The position numbers and the translations under genes were made by a program. Shown here piece by piece: positions 43,418 to 55,089 of a DNA stretch of 64,000 bases. Numbering within the stretch: the first letter of the stretch is position 1; each line of letters begins with the position of its first letter. The DNA is from Amphiura filiformis (lineage: Eukaryota; Echinodermata; Ophiuroidea; Amphilepidida; Amphiuridae). The notes under the pieces are model-generated. The model searched no databases. It was given only the letters and a program-made list of their open reading frames with translations, and was not told the DNA's origin. The DNA lies in contig NC_092646.1 of assembly GCF_039555335.1 (NCBI RefSeq), positions 36,391,695 through 36,455,694 of the forward strand, given 5' to 3'.

Positions 43418-44515
43418 CCCCCGGTGTTGTCACTTAACATTCAAAGGCGTAACACATGATCGTTCCCTATAAGTAAAAAATACCCCCCCCCCTATTTTGC
43501 GCGGTTTCAAGAACATTTGCGTCATTTTTTACCCCTATTTTACATGAAAACGCGTACAAATTAGCCTTAAGAAATACCCCTATTTTTTGCATTTCAAGTA
43601 CACTTTTACAAAAGTATCCCTTTTTTAAAATTTCAAGAACACACACAAAAACACTTGTTCTGATTCATTGTTTTACTCCGTTGTCCTTTTAATATATAAA
43701 TGAGGAAAATAACAGAAAAATATATACAAATACATCCAATAGGATGCATCATGTGTTTTTATGATACAGTTATCAACAATGTAATCTTTCCTCCCGTTTT
43801 TTTTTTTTTTTTGCAAAATAAAGCTTGAATGTGACCAATACATCCAAAAATTACGAACTCTGGCATTTGCCACGAATTCCCTCACTCACACCACTATATC
43901 AGCACCATCTTTAGATATTTTCAAGAAAAACCTCTAGCTTGCCGGTCACCAAATAGTGAGCGATTTGCGGTTTTCGCCCTGCTGACTACAACTTCAAAAG
44001 GTTCAGAAGGAACAATTCCTTTATGATCAGGTGCCATTTTGAAGAGTTTGTGGCTCGGTTTGTGGGTACCCAGTTTGTCAAGGCTCCGGAGGCCGGGTGC
44101 GTCATTAATAAAGCCAATGAAAAAAGTCTCATGGAATCAGCGGCCAAACTGGGTAAGTCCCCAGTGACGTAATCGGTGTAAACAAACCATGAAACAAATA
44201 AAACCGAGTCGAGCGTGTTGCTGAATATTTAGGCCGGGATATTAGGAAGGCAAAAAAGTTTCACAAAAGTGAAATCGGGGAGTAAATTGAGCGAGAAATG
44301 GTAAGATTTCTTGGGATTTCAACATTATGATGATGATGATTCACAGAAATATGTACCCTATTTTTTAATTTCGACCGTCGTCAAAAACAACCCTATTTTT
44401 TAAATATCGCGAACATAAAATGTTCGCGAACATAGTTTAAAAATAACCCCTTTTTTCGCGAAATTGGGAACGATCATGCGTACACATAGTCAATGTTAAG
44501 TGACAACACCGGGGG
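43418..44515. mobile_element. 1.1-kb inverted-repeat element (CCCCCGGTGTTGTCACTTAAC ends)
   Basis: CCCCGGTGTTGTCACTTAAC at the left and GTTAAGTGACAACACCGGGG at the right, flanked by GAATAC on both sides. Inside lie GATCGTTCCC / GGGAACGATC and several ACCCCTATTTT words. It is absent from the paralogous position near 54,550. Confidence 0.75.
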
Positions 44516-45088
44516 AATACCTACATGAATTAAAATCCAATTACTTGGCTTTCATGCCTGGCTGTGTGTTTGTTAAGAATATATAAGAAGGTTAGTCTAT
44601 TGATGCCACTGATTATTAATCACGCAGATCATTTTGTCAGACACATTGTTGGGACGAAATGACTAACAATCATTGTAGTTCCAGGAAACTTCCTACGCAC
44701 TATGCACTCTGAACCATGTGAACGTGACACTGCCCACAATCACAATTCCCGGTCCCATTTATTATCGTGATAAGACCAGGTGGTATAGGGCAATATAGTG
44801 TTGGTTTTCATCTCAATTCAGCCTAATATCCCGGCCTAATATTCAGTGGACAAGTACCAATACGAATACGATAGTGTGTGTTTTGCTGCTTTAGACACTG
44901 ATTGGTCCAAAATCAGCCACTTAACGCTCGTCCACTAATTGTCCATTCTTTTTATAAGTACATAATTTTTAAATTCTACCGCTGTGAATGAGATTTGACT
45001 ATGATTATGACTAAAATACGTGTGAACTAATCAACTATTGTTTATACCTATGTCGACAAACGATTTGGGAACATTGTACTTATCAGAT

Positions 45089-45520
45089 TCTTATTATCTG
45101 TCACGACATGATCTATATTTTGCTAGCGTAAATGGTGAGGGTGAAAATTAATGAAGGCGATGTGGATGATGTATGTCACGTATACCACCATTGTTACACA
45201 ATAACAAAGAAATCTCAACATAAAATAGTGTAAAGCACACCGCCGCGGCACGTCTTCGCCAGCAAGATCTGTTTTCCACTTTTGTATTGAAATTAGTTTT
45301 TGCTGACCTAATTATCTGTCACGACATGATCTATATTTTGCTAGCGTAAATGGTGAAAATTAATGAAGGCGATGTGGATGATGTATGTCACGTATACCAC
45401 CATTGTTACACAATAACAAAGAAATCTGAACATAAAATAGTGTAAAGCACGCCGCCGCGGCACGTCGTCGCCAGCAAGATCTGTGTTCCACTTTTGTATT
45501 GAAATTATTTTTTGCCTACC
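45089..45520. repeat. ~220-bp tandem duplication
   Basis: ATTATCTGTCACGACATGAT to TGTATTGAAATTA occurs at 45095-45300 and again at 45311-45510 with few differences. Only one copy exists in the paralogous block (57180-57350), so the tandem event came later. Confidence 0.75.
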
Positions 45521-45599
45521 TTGACGGTAAATGTGTTTGGCGAAGATGTCTCTTTCACGAAGTGAGGCATTTTTTTTTCGTCTCACTAGTGGGTGAGGT

Positions 45600-46600
45600 T
45601 TTTTTTCTCTCTCATTAGTTTCAAAAATCTCCCTAGCCCCTCGATAATATTCAATTGTGCGTCCCTTATGCAGGAATCAAAGGGAATCTTTTGTTTTTAA
45701 GTTGCTTATGTACAATACATATTTGCTCAGTGAAATAATTGGAACGTTTCTGCATTTCTTATGGCATCTAGACTACCCCGTAGTCCACTTGCCCATTGTG
45801 CATACTCTGGATATTGTATTTAAGTTTAAAACTCTGATTTAATTAATGTGTGCACAATTGATAGATTTTCACATCTGATCAGTCACCCTACTCCCTCTGT
45901 TTGTTAGCTTCCCAAGTGGACTACTGACATTGCCTTGCGGTTAAGATTTTTAACACGGGACTCTATGGAGAGTTTAGGCCAATTTCTGGCCTAACTAAAA
46001 TTGGTCATGATGTAATGCATCTTTAAATGGATCTGCCTTGTGATTGATCGCCCATACCTCGCTATGGTTTAAATCGTCTGGGCCCGCGCCATTACCATTA
46101 ACTACACCGTAAAGCAACTGTTGCGGCGCTTTTGTGTTGACGCGAAAGTTAATCTCTCATCAAACATCTAGCGCGTACTTGTGGTTAATGGACTGATAAG
46201 CAAGTATGCTTGACAGTGTGTTTTTAGAGAGCAAAGTCCAGGGGGTAAAGTTCTGCTTACAATTCAAAGTTCATAGTCGAACTTTCGGGGTTCGCTATCA
46301 ATAAACTGGTAGATTCCAAAATCAGAATTGTTCAGTATTAAAATGAGCCGTTATAATTATGCAAGATAATGTTGCATTCAATTACTTTATTGTCACTAAT
46401 CGTCTGATATTTTTAACTCTTTATGACCATTTTACTATTGAATACTTTAATTTTAATAAACATCAGTATAATTTTGAGTTCAACGAAATGGGTTCACCAT
46501 GACTAATAATAACATATTTTTAATAAAATTCGACTATGGCATAGTCTATATGGCATCTTGATGATAGAATTATAGAAGAAAAAGGTTATTGGATATGCGA
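45600..46600. other. No feature recognised
   Basis: AT-rich unique-looking sequence. A C-run (CCCCCCCCCC) lies at 46603-46612. No exon, RNA or repeat could be supported. Confidence 0.5.
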
Positions 46601-46639
46601 CCCCCCCCCCAGTGCAAGTCGAATATTGAAAGTTATAAT

Positions 46640-46884
46640 TTGTGACCGTACAGCACGAATGAGCCGTAAATGTCCTCAATTGTATTCTGAGTTACAGTGT
46701 AAAATGGGCATGAAGGTCATATTCATAGGTATTTCAATTTGGTGCTACGTGTATCTCATTAAATGAGGTACACGTAGCACCAAATTGAGGTACCTATGAA
46801 TACGACCTTCATGCCCATTTTACACTGTAACTCAGAATACAATTGAGGACATTTACGGCTCATTCGTGCTGTACGGTCACATTT
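46640..46884. repeat. Near-perfect 245-bp hairpin
   Basis: GTGACCGTACAGCACGAATG through CATGAAGGTCATATTCATAG on the left is mirrored by CTATGAATACGACCTTCATG through CATTCGTGCTGTACGGTCAC on the right, with ACACGTAGCACCAAATTGA at the tip. Only about four mismatches are visible in about 115-bp arms. Confidence 0.85.
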
Positions 46885-46978
46885 TATATTACAGATTCCT
46901 GAATTTTGAACCAGTCCTATTTTAAAATATACACTTACATGTACACTGCCACAATGTATACCTTTATGGAACTAAGGG

Positions 46979-47890
46979 CGTACTACACCCCTGCCCAATT
47001 TTGTGCCTATTTTTGCATTTTTCTCAAACATTATAGCGCATTAGTGACAAGTAAGTTATGTGTCTCTATGACCTAAACCTGTGATTTTCCCGCAAATCTA
47101 ATTTGCATATTTGCATAATTAATTAGCCTTAAGTATAATGCTAATTAATTATGCAAATATGCAAATTAGATGGGCGGAAAAATCACATGGTAATATTTTA
47201 GGCCATAGAAACACATTGGCAAAGTTTCATGTCAAAATCATTTAAAATAAAAGTAGAATGAAGGTTTATTCATAAGATATTAGTATAATATTGGCAAACA
47301 TGACTATACATGAGCACATATTGCCAATTTTCCTCATTAACTTCATCAATATATTGGCAAAAACAATAGAATACAAAGAAACTAAAAACATGCATATCTT
47401 GACAACCGTATGTCCGATTTCCTTCAAACAAAAACTATTTTGCTCAGTGTATATAGCTTAACTTATTCAATCTATTCAAATGGTTCTAAATTCAGTTTCT
47501 GTTTTCCAGAAACAGAAACATCGTTTCGAACCCCCATAAGGGGGTACTACACCCCTGGCCAATTTTGTGCCTATTTTTGCATTTTTCTCAAAAATTATAA
47601 CGCATTGGTGAAAAGTAAGATATGTATATGATAGAAGCAAGGACTACAACTACTGCACTGAAAGTTCAGCAAGTCAAGGCAAGTAGTTATTGATTGATTT
47701 ATCAAATATTGGTTTTCCCTCATTTTTGACTGTAACTCCACAACTGTTGTCTGTGTTGAAATAAAATTTCCAGTGCAATAGTTGTAGTCCTTGCCCCCGA
47801 TAATATACATATCTTACTTGTCAACAATGCGCTATAATTTTTGAGAAAAATGCAAAAATAGACACAAAATTGGGCAGAGGTGCAGCTCTC
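46979..47890. repeat. Composite of fold-backs sharing ACCCCTGCCCAATTTTGTG
   Basis: TACTACACCCCTGCCCAATT then TTGTGCCTATTTTTGCATTT occurs at 46981 and 47542 (direct) and inverted at 47835-47885. A perfect-looking inner hairpin, ATCTAATTTGCATATTTGCA / TGCAAATATGCAAATTAGAT, lies at 47095-47172. A second pair, AAGGACTACAACTACTGCAC / GTGCAATAGTTGTAGTCCTT, lies at 47638-47794. Confidence 0.7.
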
Positions 47891-48989
47891 TTTTGTCCTT
47901 ATCTTTTCCTAAACAATCAGAGAATCAAGCTGATATTTTCCATATCGTGTAGATAATAATGCCCCAAGTGTTTATGTGGTGTGTGATCATATTTATTGTG
48001 TTGACGTACAGATGAGCTGACGTCAATGCCTGGCAGTATGCGCACGCATCATCACAATTTCCATTGTTTTTTGCCCGGCAGTATGCGCGCGCATCATATT
48101 TTGTTCAGGGTTCGTGTTTTTAAAACTCCCGCCACATCATAATAAGGCCATTGAACAGTGTAGTGGATGCATTGGGTTCACTCAAGCATATCGATTTACC
48201 AGTCCCTTGCCTTTGTTGATAAACATTGAGGTCAACTCATTTATAGACTAATAATTGAGTATTGCTTTATTGGTACTTCAAGACGTGAAATTTACTTTGG
48301 GACAGCTTCCAGAATGCAACCTACCCCATACCGTAAACTTCCTACATCAAGGATTAAAACGAATTAAAAGGTTAATGACATGGATAGATAATCGTATTGG
48401 GCTTTGGAACGCATTTACTATGAGCGAGGATCACCAGCTAGCCTCCAAGTACACACAAGGAGCGTAAGCAATGTCAGGGCACCGACACTACCTCATTTGC
48501 ATAGCAAAATGACCCGTCTCCTCCGCAGCCAATTTGGTTCCGCTCCATCGAAATCAAGCTGGTCACGGAGGAGACTATCTTCCTTTGTGATTGTTCATTT
48601 GTGTATGGAGAGCCCTTCTTGAAGTCCGTAATGACTTAGGCTGTGCTCTCAGCTAGAGCCCGACGCTGCATTATACTAGAAATACCTTTTCTGTTAAATC
48701 GCTATAGAGCCAACCGGGAACACGTATTCGTTTTGAAAATATAGCATTAAAATCAGTATCACCCTTGTGGCCCCGTGCTTTAAATTCTTTCATTAAAAAG
48801 AACTAAAAATTTAAAAAAAACACGGATCTACCTGTGCACCTATAAAATGGACACAGCAATTTGTCTCAAATATGAATGAATTTTAGAAACATACGGGATA
48901 TGATGAACATTGACCTGACGCCATGATAGTAGGATCTATTAGTCGTTTTATGTACAATATATATACCGTATTGTCATAATACCAATATT

Positions 48990-49205
48990 TGTCATTATTA
49001 TGTTTTGATGGATCCAAGTGTGTGAAAATATTGGATCCAAAACATAATAATGATAAAATTGATGCTTTACGCCAAAATTTATTGGTCTCGCTATGAGTTT
49101 TAAAATATTGGACTCGACTACGTCTCGTCCAATATTTTAAAACTCACAGCTCGACCAATAAATATGGGCTCAATCGATCCAATTTTATATCATAATATAT
49201 AATGA
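48990..49205. repeat. Two adjacent palindromes
   Basis: CATTATTATGTTTTGATGGATCC-type arm at 48993 pairs with GGATCCAAAACATAATAATG to 49053. The next arm pair is ATTTATTGGTCTCGCTATGA / CACAGCTCGACCAATAAAT with TTTTAAAATATTGGACTCGA / CGTCCAATATTTTAAAAC at its centre. Layout resembles the units of the 10095-11040 array but the sequence differs. Confidence 0.6.
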
Positions 49206-49880
49206 GTAATTTAGCAACGTAAATGTGCAGTTCATATGCACAAACGAATACCGATCTTTATGATATTCAGGTTTGTGTACATCACATATAACATGTCACA
49301 TAGGAGGTCATACGTGTTGACCTTCATCTATTGTATTTGTTCATCTGTGTATGGAGAGGAGAAACGCCATTAAACGCCATTAAAACTCCATCAGTATTAG
49401 GGCGTAGTTCAGTGAACTCACCGGATTGCTATTCCAAGTACTTTGGTAATACAGATGATATGTATTAATGGGTCGAGGCGATTGCATTGAAAAACCTAAT
49501 AAATTATTCATAACAGTTACGTAATCAATCGATAGTGCGGACACTTTTCAGGCAGCACAATAAACTCCCTTCCGAAGAATCAAGGAGCGTGTTTATAGTG
49601 AGCCAGATTATCCGGTATTTAGCGTATAGACGAATCCAAATACACGCATTCCTACACCTGACTAGCAGCCTTTAGTTGGGTAGCCGTCGGCTACAATGCA
49701 CTCAAAATGTGAAATGATTCGGCCTTGGCGGAAATTTTAAACTGCATTCCATCACCCGTTTTACACCTTCCGCGAAAACACAGGTAGACAAAACACACAT
49801 GCAGCATGGTCTATTCGTTGTTGAAGTGACATAATAATCGGATTAACTATACGCGGTATCTATGCATTGATGTACTTGCG

Positions 49881-50669
49881 AACAAAAGGACTATGTATAT
49901 GAATAGATGCGACGGGATTACCTGCGGAATTATCTCCATTATATTTATTATTAGCTATTATTCTATTAAACCTCCTCGTCCTTGCATCTTCTCTAGGTGT
50001 TAGGCGGCTTTTATTTGCACAATCGGACGCTCAAAACACCAGGTTGGTGCTAGCGGCTACCCAAAGATGTCCGACCAAATTCTGACCATGACTTGGCTAC
50101 TTGGATTCGTCTATAAGTACATCTTATACGGTATTGGTCGCCACTATAAACAGACCAATAGCGCTATTTGCCGCACATATTATACGGAACTGATATCCTT
50201 CGATATCGCAGTATATTTATTCCGTATACGGCCACTATACACCAATCCGAGAAGCGTTTAGTGTATTTGGCCCTATATTGACGGCAACACAGATGTACCA
50301 GAGCGGAGATTTAATTCGTAATTCAATACTCATGATTGTGTATTGAATATCACTGTTGTGTACAATTCCGGGTACAATTCTGTATAGCACACAATAAATA
50401 ATGGATAGAACCCCGACCTCAGGACACCGCAGTTTTACATCAGGGACACCGCAGTAATGGCGAAGTCGGATAGGTGTATAGACGACCAGGATTTGGTCGG
50501 CCATCTTTGGTTTCCCGCTAGCACCAACCTGAGGTATTGAGCTCCCGATTGTGCAAATAAAAGCCGCCTAACACCTGGAGAAGATGCAAAGACGAGGAGG
50601 GTTAATATAATAATATATACAATAGAGGTAATCCTGTCGCATCTATTCATACATATAGTCCTTTTGTTC
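49881..50669. mobile_element. Fold-back element with ~210-bp arms
   Basis: AACAAAAGGACTATGTATAT, CTTGCATCTTCTCTAGGTGT, GCACAATCGGACGCTC and CAAAGATGTCCGACCAAATT at the left are mirrored by AATTTGGTCGGCCATCTTTG-like sequence, GAGCTCCCGATTGTGC, ACACCTGGAGAAGATGCAAA and ATATAGTCCTTTTGTTC at the right. Confidence 0.75.
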
Positions 50670-51401
50670 ATCCATTTGTACATCTATAGTCGTGTTCACA
50701 CAGTCGGACTTAAATCACTTATTACCGGTCTTAAATTACGTCGGTAATAGTATCGGATATAAGTGGCAGTGTGAATTAGCGTCGGATATAACTATATCCG
50801 ACGTAATATAACTATATCCGACGTAAAACGCAGTCGTTGGATTGATTCTACATTGATTTCCTGAAAGCTGTGTATTCAAAGATTACCTGTTCAAATTTTC
50901 ATATATTTGTACATATTTGTGGATTTTTGTGATACTTTTTGAATGGTATTTTTTTTACATTACCTGCGAATACAATTTTTCAGTTCAGATCATGAGACAA
51001 GTCGTAGGAATCCTACAACAATCCGCAACCCCAACCAAAGAGCAGAGGAGGTACCCAGGAAAATTTGCCTACCGACGTCAGGAAGTAGGGTATAAAATGT
51101 TGTTTTAAAAAGGGGGGCCATTGGGTATAATATTTTGCAAAAAAGGGGTTCATTTTGTATATAAAATTGTAATGGTAATAAAATAGCATTTAAGCAAATT
51201 TATTATGCAACAATTTGCCGGCCGAATGAATAAAGAACTCCAAATGAAATTATGAAGTAGTCAAAATTAATTTAATGTACAGAATTTGTTCATGGTGATT
51301 AAATTCATATAAAATAATCATTCAGGTCAAAACTGGGCGGATTGGAATCTAATTGGATACAGCGAATCGTTCTTCGTAATTAAACTAAAATGAAGACTTA
51401 C

Positions 51402-51480
51402 TTTGCAAAGTGGGATCGTGTGAGGCCTCCACGCACTTCAAGAAAATGAAGCAAGTAATCAGCAGAAACGTACATTCCAT
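51402..51480 (-). CDS. Exon 1b: duplicated start codon and signal peptide exon
   Basis: A 79-nt exon with the same length, frame, phase-1 end and GTAAGT donor as exon 1a. The product begins MECTFLLITCFIFLKCVEA and 16 of 26 residues are identical to exon 1a, with VEASHD and the final LQ kept. The flank is also similar (ACATAAATTTCCAGATTTG at both). No Calx-beta exons lie between 40.3 and 51.4 kb, so it is either an alternative first exon of the same gene (splicing to exon 2 gives the same Thr codon) or a leftover of a partial duplication. Two MITEs sit in its 5' flank. Confidence 0.6.
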
Positions 51481-51571
51481 TTTTCGTTTGACTTCACATA
51501 AATTTCCAGATTTGTTGGAATTTCAGTCAAAAAAATTCAAAACAGGAATGGTGCCATTCAACTAATGTTGT

Positions 51572-51897
51572 AGTAATAAGCCCAATCGCCATTGTGACTT
51601 CCGGTTTTTGAGAGCACTTTTAGGACACTTTGACCTCTGACATTTCGGGAAAAATACTCTAATTATTATTTATTTTTTTATTATTCTAATAATGTTACAA
51701 TTAAAAATATTTAGATAATTAATTTATATAATAAATATATTTTTTGATTTGTTTTATTCAAGTAAAACTTTATTGATTATGCACAAAAACCAATTTTTCT
51801 GAATTTCCGTGAAAGGTCAAAGGACAAAGTGTCCTAAAAATGCAAAAACTGTCCCACAATGCATTGTAAACTTCTAATGCCGATTTGGCTTATTACT
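51572..51897. mobile_element. MITE in the 5' flank of exon 1b
   Basis: AGTAATAAGCCCAATCGCCA and CCGATTTGGCTTATTACT; inside TTAGGACACTTTGACC / GGACAAAGTGTCCTAA. Copy 1 of the duplication reads straight through this position, which proves insertion after the duplication (or loss in copy 1). Confidence 0.8.
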
Positions 51898-51949
51898 TCG
51901 CTGCTTTTCTTGTAGCGTCTACTCTACTAGACAATCAACCGAGTATATA

Positions 51950-52579
51950 AAGGTGGGTTTACACGATGAAATTTCCATTGCAAGGCCCATTACTTAGTGG
52001 GTGAGATTATGTGCTCACTAACCATGAAGCTGTGCAATTGATCGAAATACACGAAGCAATATGTGGCCATGCAATTCCATGAGCGTGGTCATAGATTTGG
52101 GATATACTCAAAACATATTTAGTGGTTAATTTTTTATAATCATATCAAAATGGCACCTGTGCTGTCCAGGGCTATAGTTCTTTTTTCTTATCGTGCTTCA
52201 TGTTCCTCGTACAGATCAAGGAATTTCCGTGCCATAGGTGTTGCTTTGGAATTGGCCATGATGTTTTATTTGACAGCAACAGCATAGGCCTACAATGTAG
52301 CCTACAATGTTGGTGAATCAAGTTGGTCCCTACATTTCCCAAATGAATGCAGCGACCAGCTGGTGTTCATTCAGCTGATTGGCTGAAGGAGATTAGATTG
52401 CATGCAACAACCTTGAAAGTAGAGCATGTCGCTACCTTTTTGCCTGTTGCTTGGGGGATTAATTTGCCTGATGCTTGGGGGATTAATTCCTTGCAAATCC
52501 AAAATACACGGTGCAATCTTTTTCCAAGGTCTGTGCAACAGGCAATTGCATGGAAAATTGCATCGTGTAAACCGGCCTT
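51950..52579. mobile_element. Second MITE in the 5' flank of exon 1b
   Basis: AAGGTGGGTTTACACGATGA and TGCATCGTGTAAACCGGCCTT, with AATTTCCATTGCA / GCATGGAAAATT inside. Absent from copy 1, where CTACTAGACA continues directly to ATACCTCACGCAT. Confidence 0.8.
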
Positions 52580-53154
52580 AACTTTTGATATACCTCATGC
52601 ATATCAAAAGTACTTTAATTCATATTCTTGTCACCGATATGTATAATGATATACAAGGTCATTTGAAAGTTTCTCAACCTTATCTTTTCTGTAAATGTAA
52701 TTTAAAGCTGTGCATGAACAATTTTGGATATATTTTCATCAATACTGAAATAGGGAAAACATATAATTCTAACACCGCGTCAGTCTGAAAGTGCTGATGA
52801 TTTTGAAAGCACCTTTTCCACATAGCATAAAAACAAATACACATTCATTTCATTTCATTGGTGGTACTCAACTATATATCCATGAAGACAGATGTGTATT
52901 TCCAGATTGTGTAGATGACTGCAGAACAGAACAAAACAAGATTCTGGAACATTAGATACGGTGTAAAACTCTTTTCATCAGAATTTGGGAGAATAGCTTA
53001 ATGTTTTAAATATTACAGATTGTTTTTACAAAACCAAAATATTTGTGGTGAAATGATGGTAAAAACTCACCAACTGATGTTTCATCCGTCTTGTTCAGTC
53101 GGATTTCTTCAGAGTTGTGAAGCTCTGCTACTGTACGACCAAGTGTTGCCAGTC

Positions 53155-53235
53155 CTTGAGTCGCTTTGCAGCAGAGGGTTATAGAGATTGCTCAGGTTGT
53201 AGGTGCCCTTGTCTCGGTTTATGGTGTCCATCTGC
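53155..53235 (-). pseudogene. Penelope-like C-terminal fragment
   Basis: Minus strand HTINRDKGTYNLSNLYNPLL, the conserved C-terminal M-N-R-D-x-G-x-Y-N-L-S-x-x-Y-x-x-L-L of Penelope-like elements. The following AGTTGTGAAG / GAAGAAATCCGACTGAACAA is the 3' region of the same element. Confidence 0.6.
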
Positions 53236-53293
53236 GGAGAGCCCAGGATCTCAGGTTTACGAGACCTATGCCTTAACCACTTGGCCACATGAG
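53236..53293 (-). repeat. tRNA-Thr(CGT)-like fragment fused to the Penelope piece
   Basis: GTGGCCAAGTGGTTAAGGCA then TAGGTCTCGTAAACCTGAGA is identical to the one at 58286-58358, but the T arm is broken (CCTGGGCTCTCC). Upstream both share GAGCTTCATGATTAGGCTGG. Confidence 0.5.
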
Positions 53294-54714
53294 CTTCATG
53301 ATTAGGCTGGTTGACTTCTTGAACTTATTTCACCCAAACCCTACTATATTTTGTTGACATGGTTTAACATTACTTAAGCAGTAGATCCATTTAGATCACG
53401 GTGAATCCCGAGTGGTGAATAAACTAAACATTTTTAAAGAAAATAGTGTGAGAGAGCGAAAAACCTGTCGTTTCTTTTCAGGATCTAGATCTTTTGTGCA
53501 CAAATCCATGTATTCTTCCGCTATGTGACTATGCGTGGTTTGGAAACAAAATAGTGGGGATTATGTTGTCAGTAATAGATACCTCAACAGGGAAGAAAAC
53601 TCTTACTGTATTAAAATAAAATTATTTTAACACAATCAACGGCAATTGGCTACACTCGCCAAAAAAGAAGTAAATATCGTATAATATGATCAACTTGGAA
53701 ATCTCGAAGGCGTTATTAAACGACTTCAAGAAAACTATAAAAAAAAGGAAACAAAGTTGATCATGAAATCTTAATATGGATGCTTTGAAAATGCCTTTAA
53801 AAAAACTCGTGAGCTTGAGACTCTACTCCCTGCCCTGCAAGGAGCTTTGACCCTGGACTCCACCAGAGGATCCCTGGGCCCCACCCGTTTGAGCTCACCA
53901 CATTGATAACTTGATGTAGCAGGTACATGTGGCAATATTGCAGCAACCACAGTAAACATACAAACAATAACAGATTGAGCGTTTTCATTTGAGCGGCTGC
54001 ATTAAAATGATTCATATTTTTATGGCCCTGTTTGTCACACCAAACAACAAAATGCGCTACGTAATAGTTACTAAATTTATATCTACGGCACATTTTAAAA
54101 GGTTCCGATTATGCAGTTTTTGCTTGTAAATAGATTTTCAATTTCCAAGATGACTCATGTCGATGTGACTTCTACCTTTAGTAAAGAAAACAAGGTACAG
54201 CCAACCTTAGTGTTAATAACTCGTCAACTCTGTTAACTTTACATTGAATTATTAAGTTCAAGTAAATTTAGACCGGAAAATACCGCCAACTGCACAAATT
54301 AATTTAAAGATAATGATACAAAATCGTAAACAGGGTGACATGTCTTCATATACGATAGCACGAACCCTCATTAACCCCTGCATGCCCACGCAATGCAATG
54401 GGAAGAAAGGATCGGAAGAAGGTTTGTGTGTTTTGCTGTTATTGTATTATTGTATTGTTGTATTTGAATGAAATAAAGATTGATTGATTGGTTGCTGTCA
54501 AATATTCCAAACAAACAGACAAATGAACGGATTAAATGGTCTCAACTGAAACTTTTAAAATCCAATTTACTTGGCTGCTGTATTTGTAAGGAATATATAA
54601 GATGCTTAAGGCACTGACGCCACATGCTAAACAGAATATTTTAATTGTTAGAAATTAGCAATCATTTTAGTTTACTAACATCCGACGCACCCTGCATGCT
54701 GAAGAGGATTCATC

Positions 54715-54845
54715 AACCGCTCAGTGCCAGAAGTGGGTAACTGCAATAGCTGCCCTGTGAACATTTGACAATTTACACACAGTATATTGTACTCATCTAC
54801 ATTATGGAAGCTATTGCACTTACCCACTTCTGGCACTGAACAGTC
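54715..54845. repeat. Hairpin
   Basis: CAGTGCCAGAAGTGGGTAAC then TGCAATAGCT / AGCTATTGCACTTACCCACT then TCTGGCACTG, about 33-bp arms. Confidence 0.7.
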
Positions 54846-55089
54846 GTCATGTGAGATTGTCACTCACCCACGAGCCTAATACTGATTATGTGTTCGACTC
54901 ATGCCTCAAATATAATCACTCATTGATTTATTGACCAATGCAATATTGCGCGTTTTGCTCCTATATACACTGATTGGTCCAAAATCAACCACTCGACGCT
55001 CGCCCACTGATTATCTGTTCATTTCATAAGATCGGAAAGTATATTTTTTTCTGGGGTGCGGACAGTAATATTTCCAACAACTTTACTCT

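Larger units (their letters stand above)
40130..45560. repeat. Segmental duplication, copy 1
   Basis: Shares ordered blocks with 51370-57370: exon 1 and its flank; CAAGGTCATT(C/T)(A/G)AAAGTTTC; TTAAAATCCAATTACTTGGCT with AATATATAAGA; ACACTGATTGGTCCAAAATCA; GTGAATGAGATTTGAC with TATGATTATGACTAAAATAC; TAGTGTAAAGCACACCGCCG. Divergence is visible throughout, so the event is not recent. Later insertions differ between the copies. Confidence 0.75.
42659..51401. other. No supported gene; repeats and duplicated DNA
   Basis: Between the possible terminal exon and exon 1b the listed elements (43418-44515, 45089-45520, 46640-46884, 46979-47890, 48990-49205, 49881-50669) account for about half. 47890-48980 and 50670-51400 show only AT-rich DNA; 50700-50835 has TATATCCGACGTAA words repeated three times. 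Confidence 0.5.

Noticed and set aside
45524-45571. MPHFVKETSSPNTFTVK followed by GTAGGC, as a short first exon
   Set aside because: The start codon is preceded by an A-run, the donor is at the edge of a duplicated noncoding unit, and its phase does not match the exon at 42.6 kb.
53064-53185. Minus-strand frame LCCKATQGLATLGRTVAEL ending at a GTGAGT donor, first read as a BAR-type sorting nexin exon
   Set aside because: Another frame of the same DNA carries the conserved Penelope C-terminus (INRDKGTYNLSNLYNPLL), so the stretch is retroelement 3' sequence; there was also no good acceptor and the phases did not fit other candidate exons.
53871-53990. Minus-strand frame MKTLNLLLFVCLLWLLQYCH as a signal peptide exon
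   Set aside because: Hydrophobic and followed by GTGAGC, but no compatible second exon, no conserved flank and two competing frames. Could be chance in AT-rich DNA.
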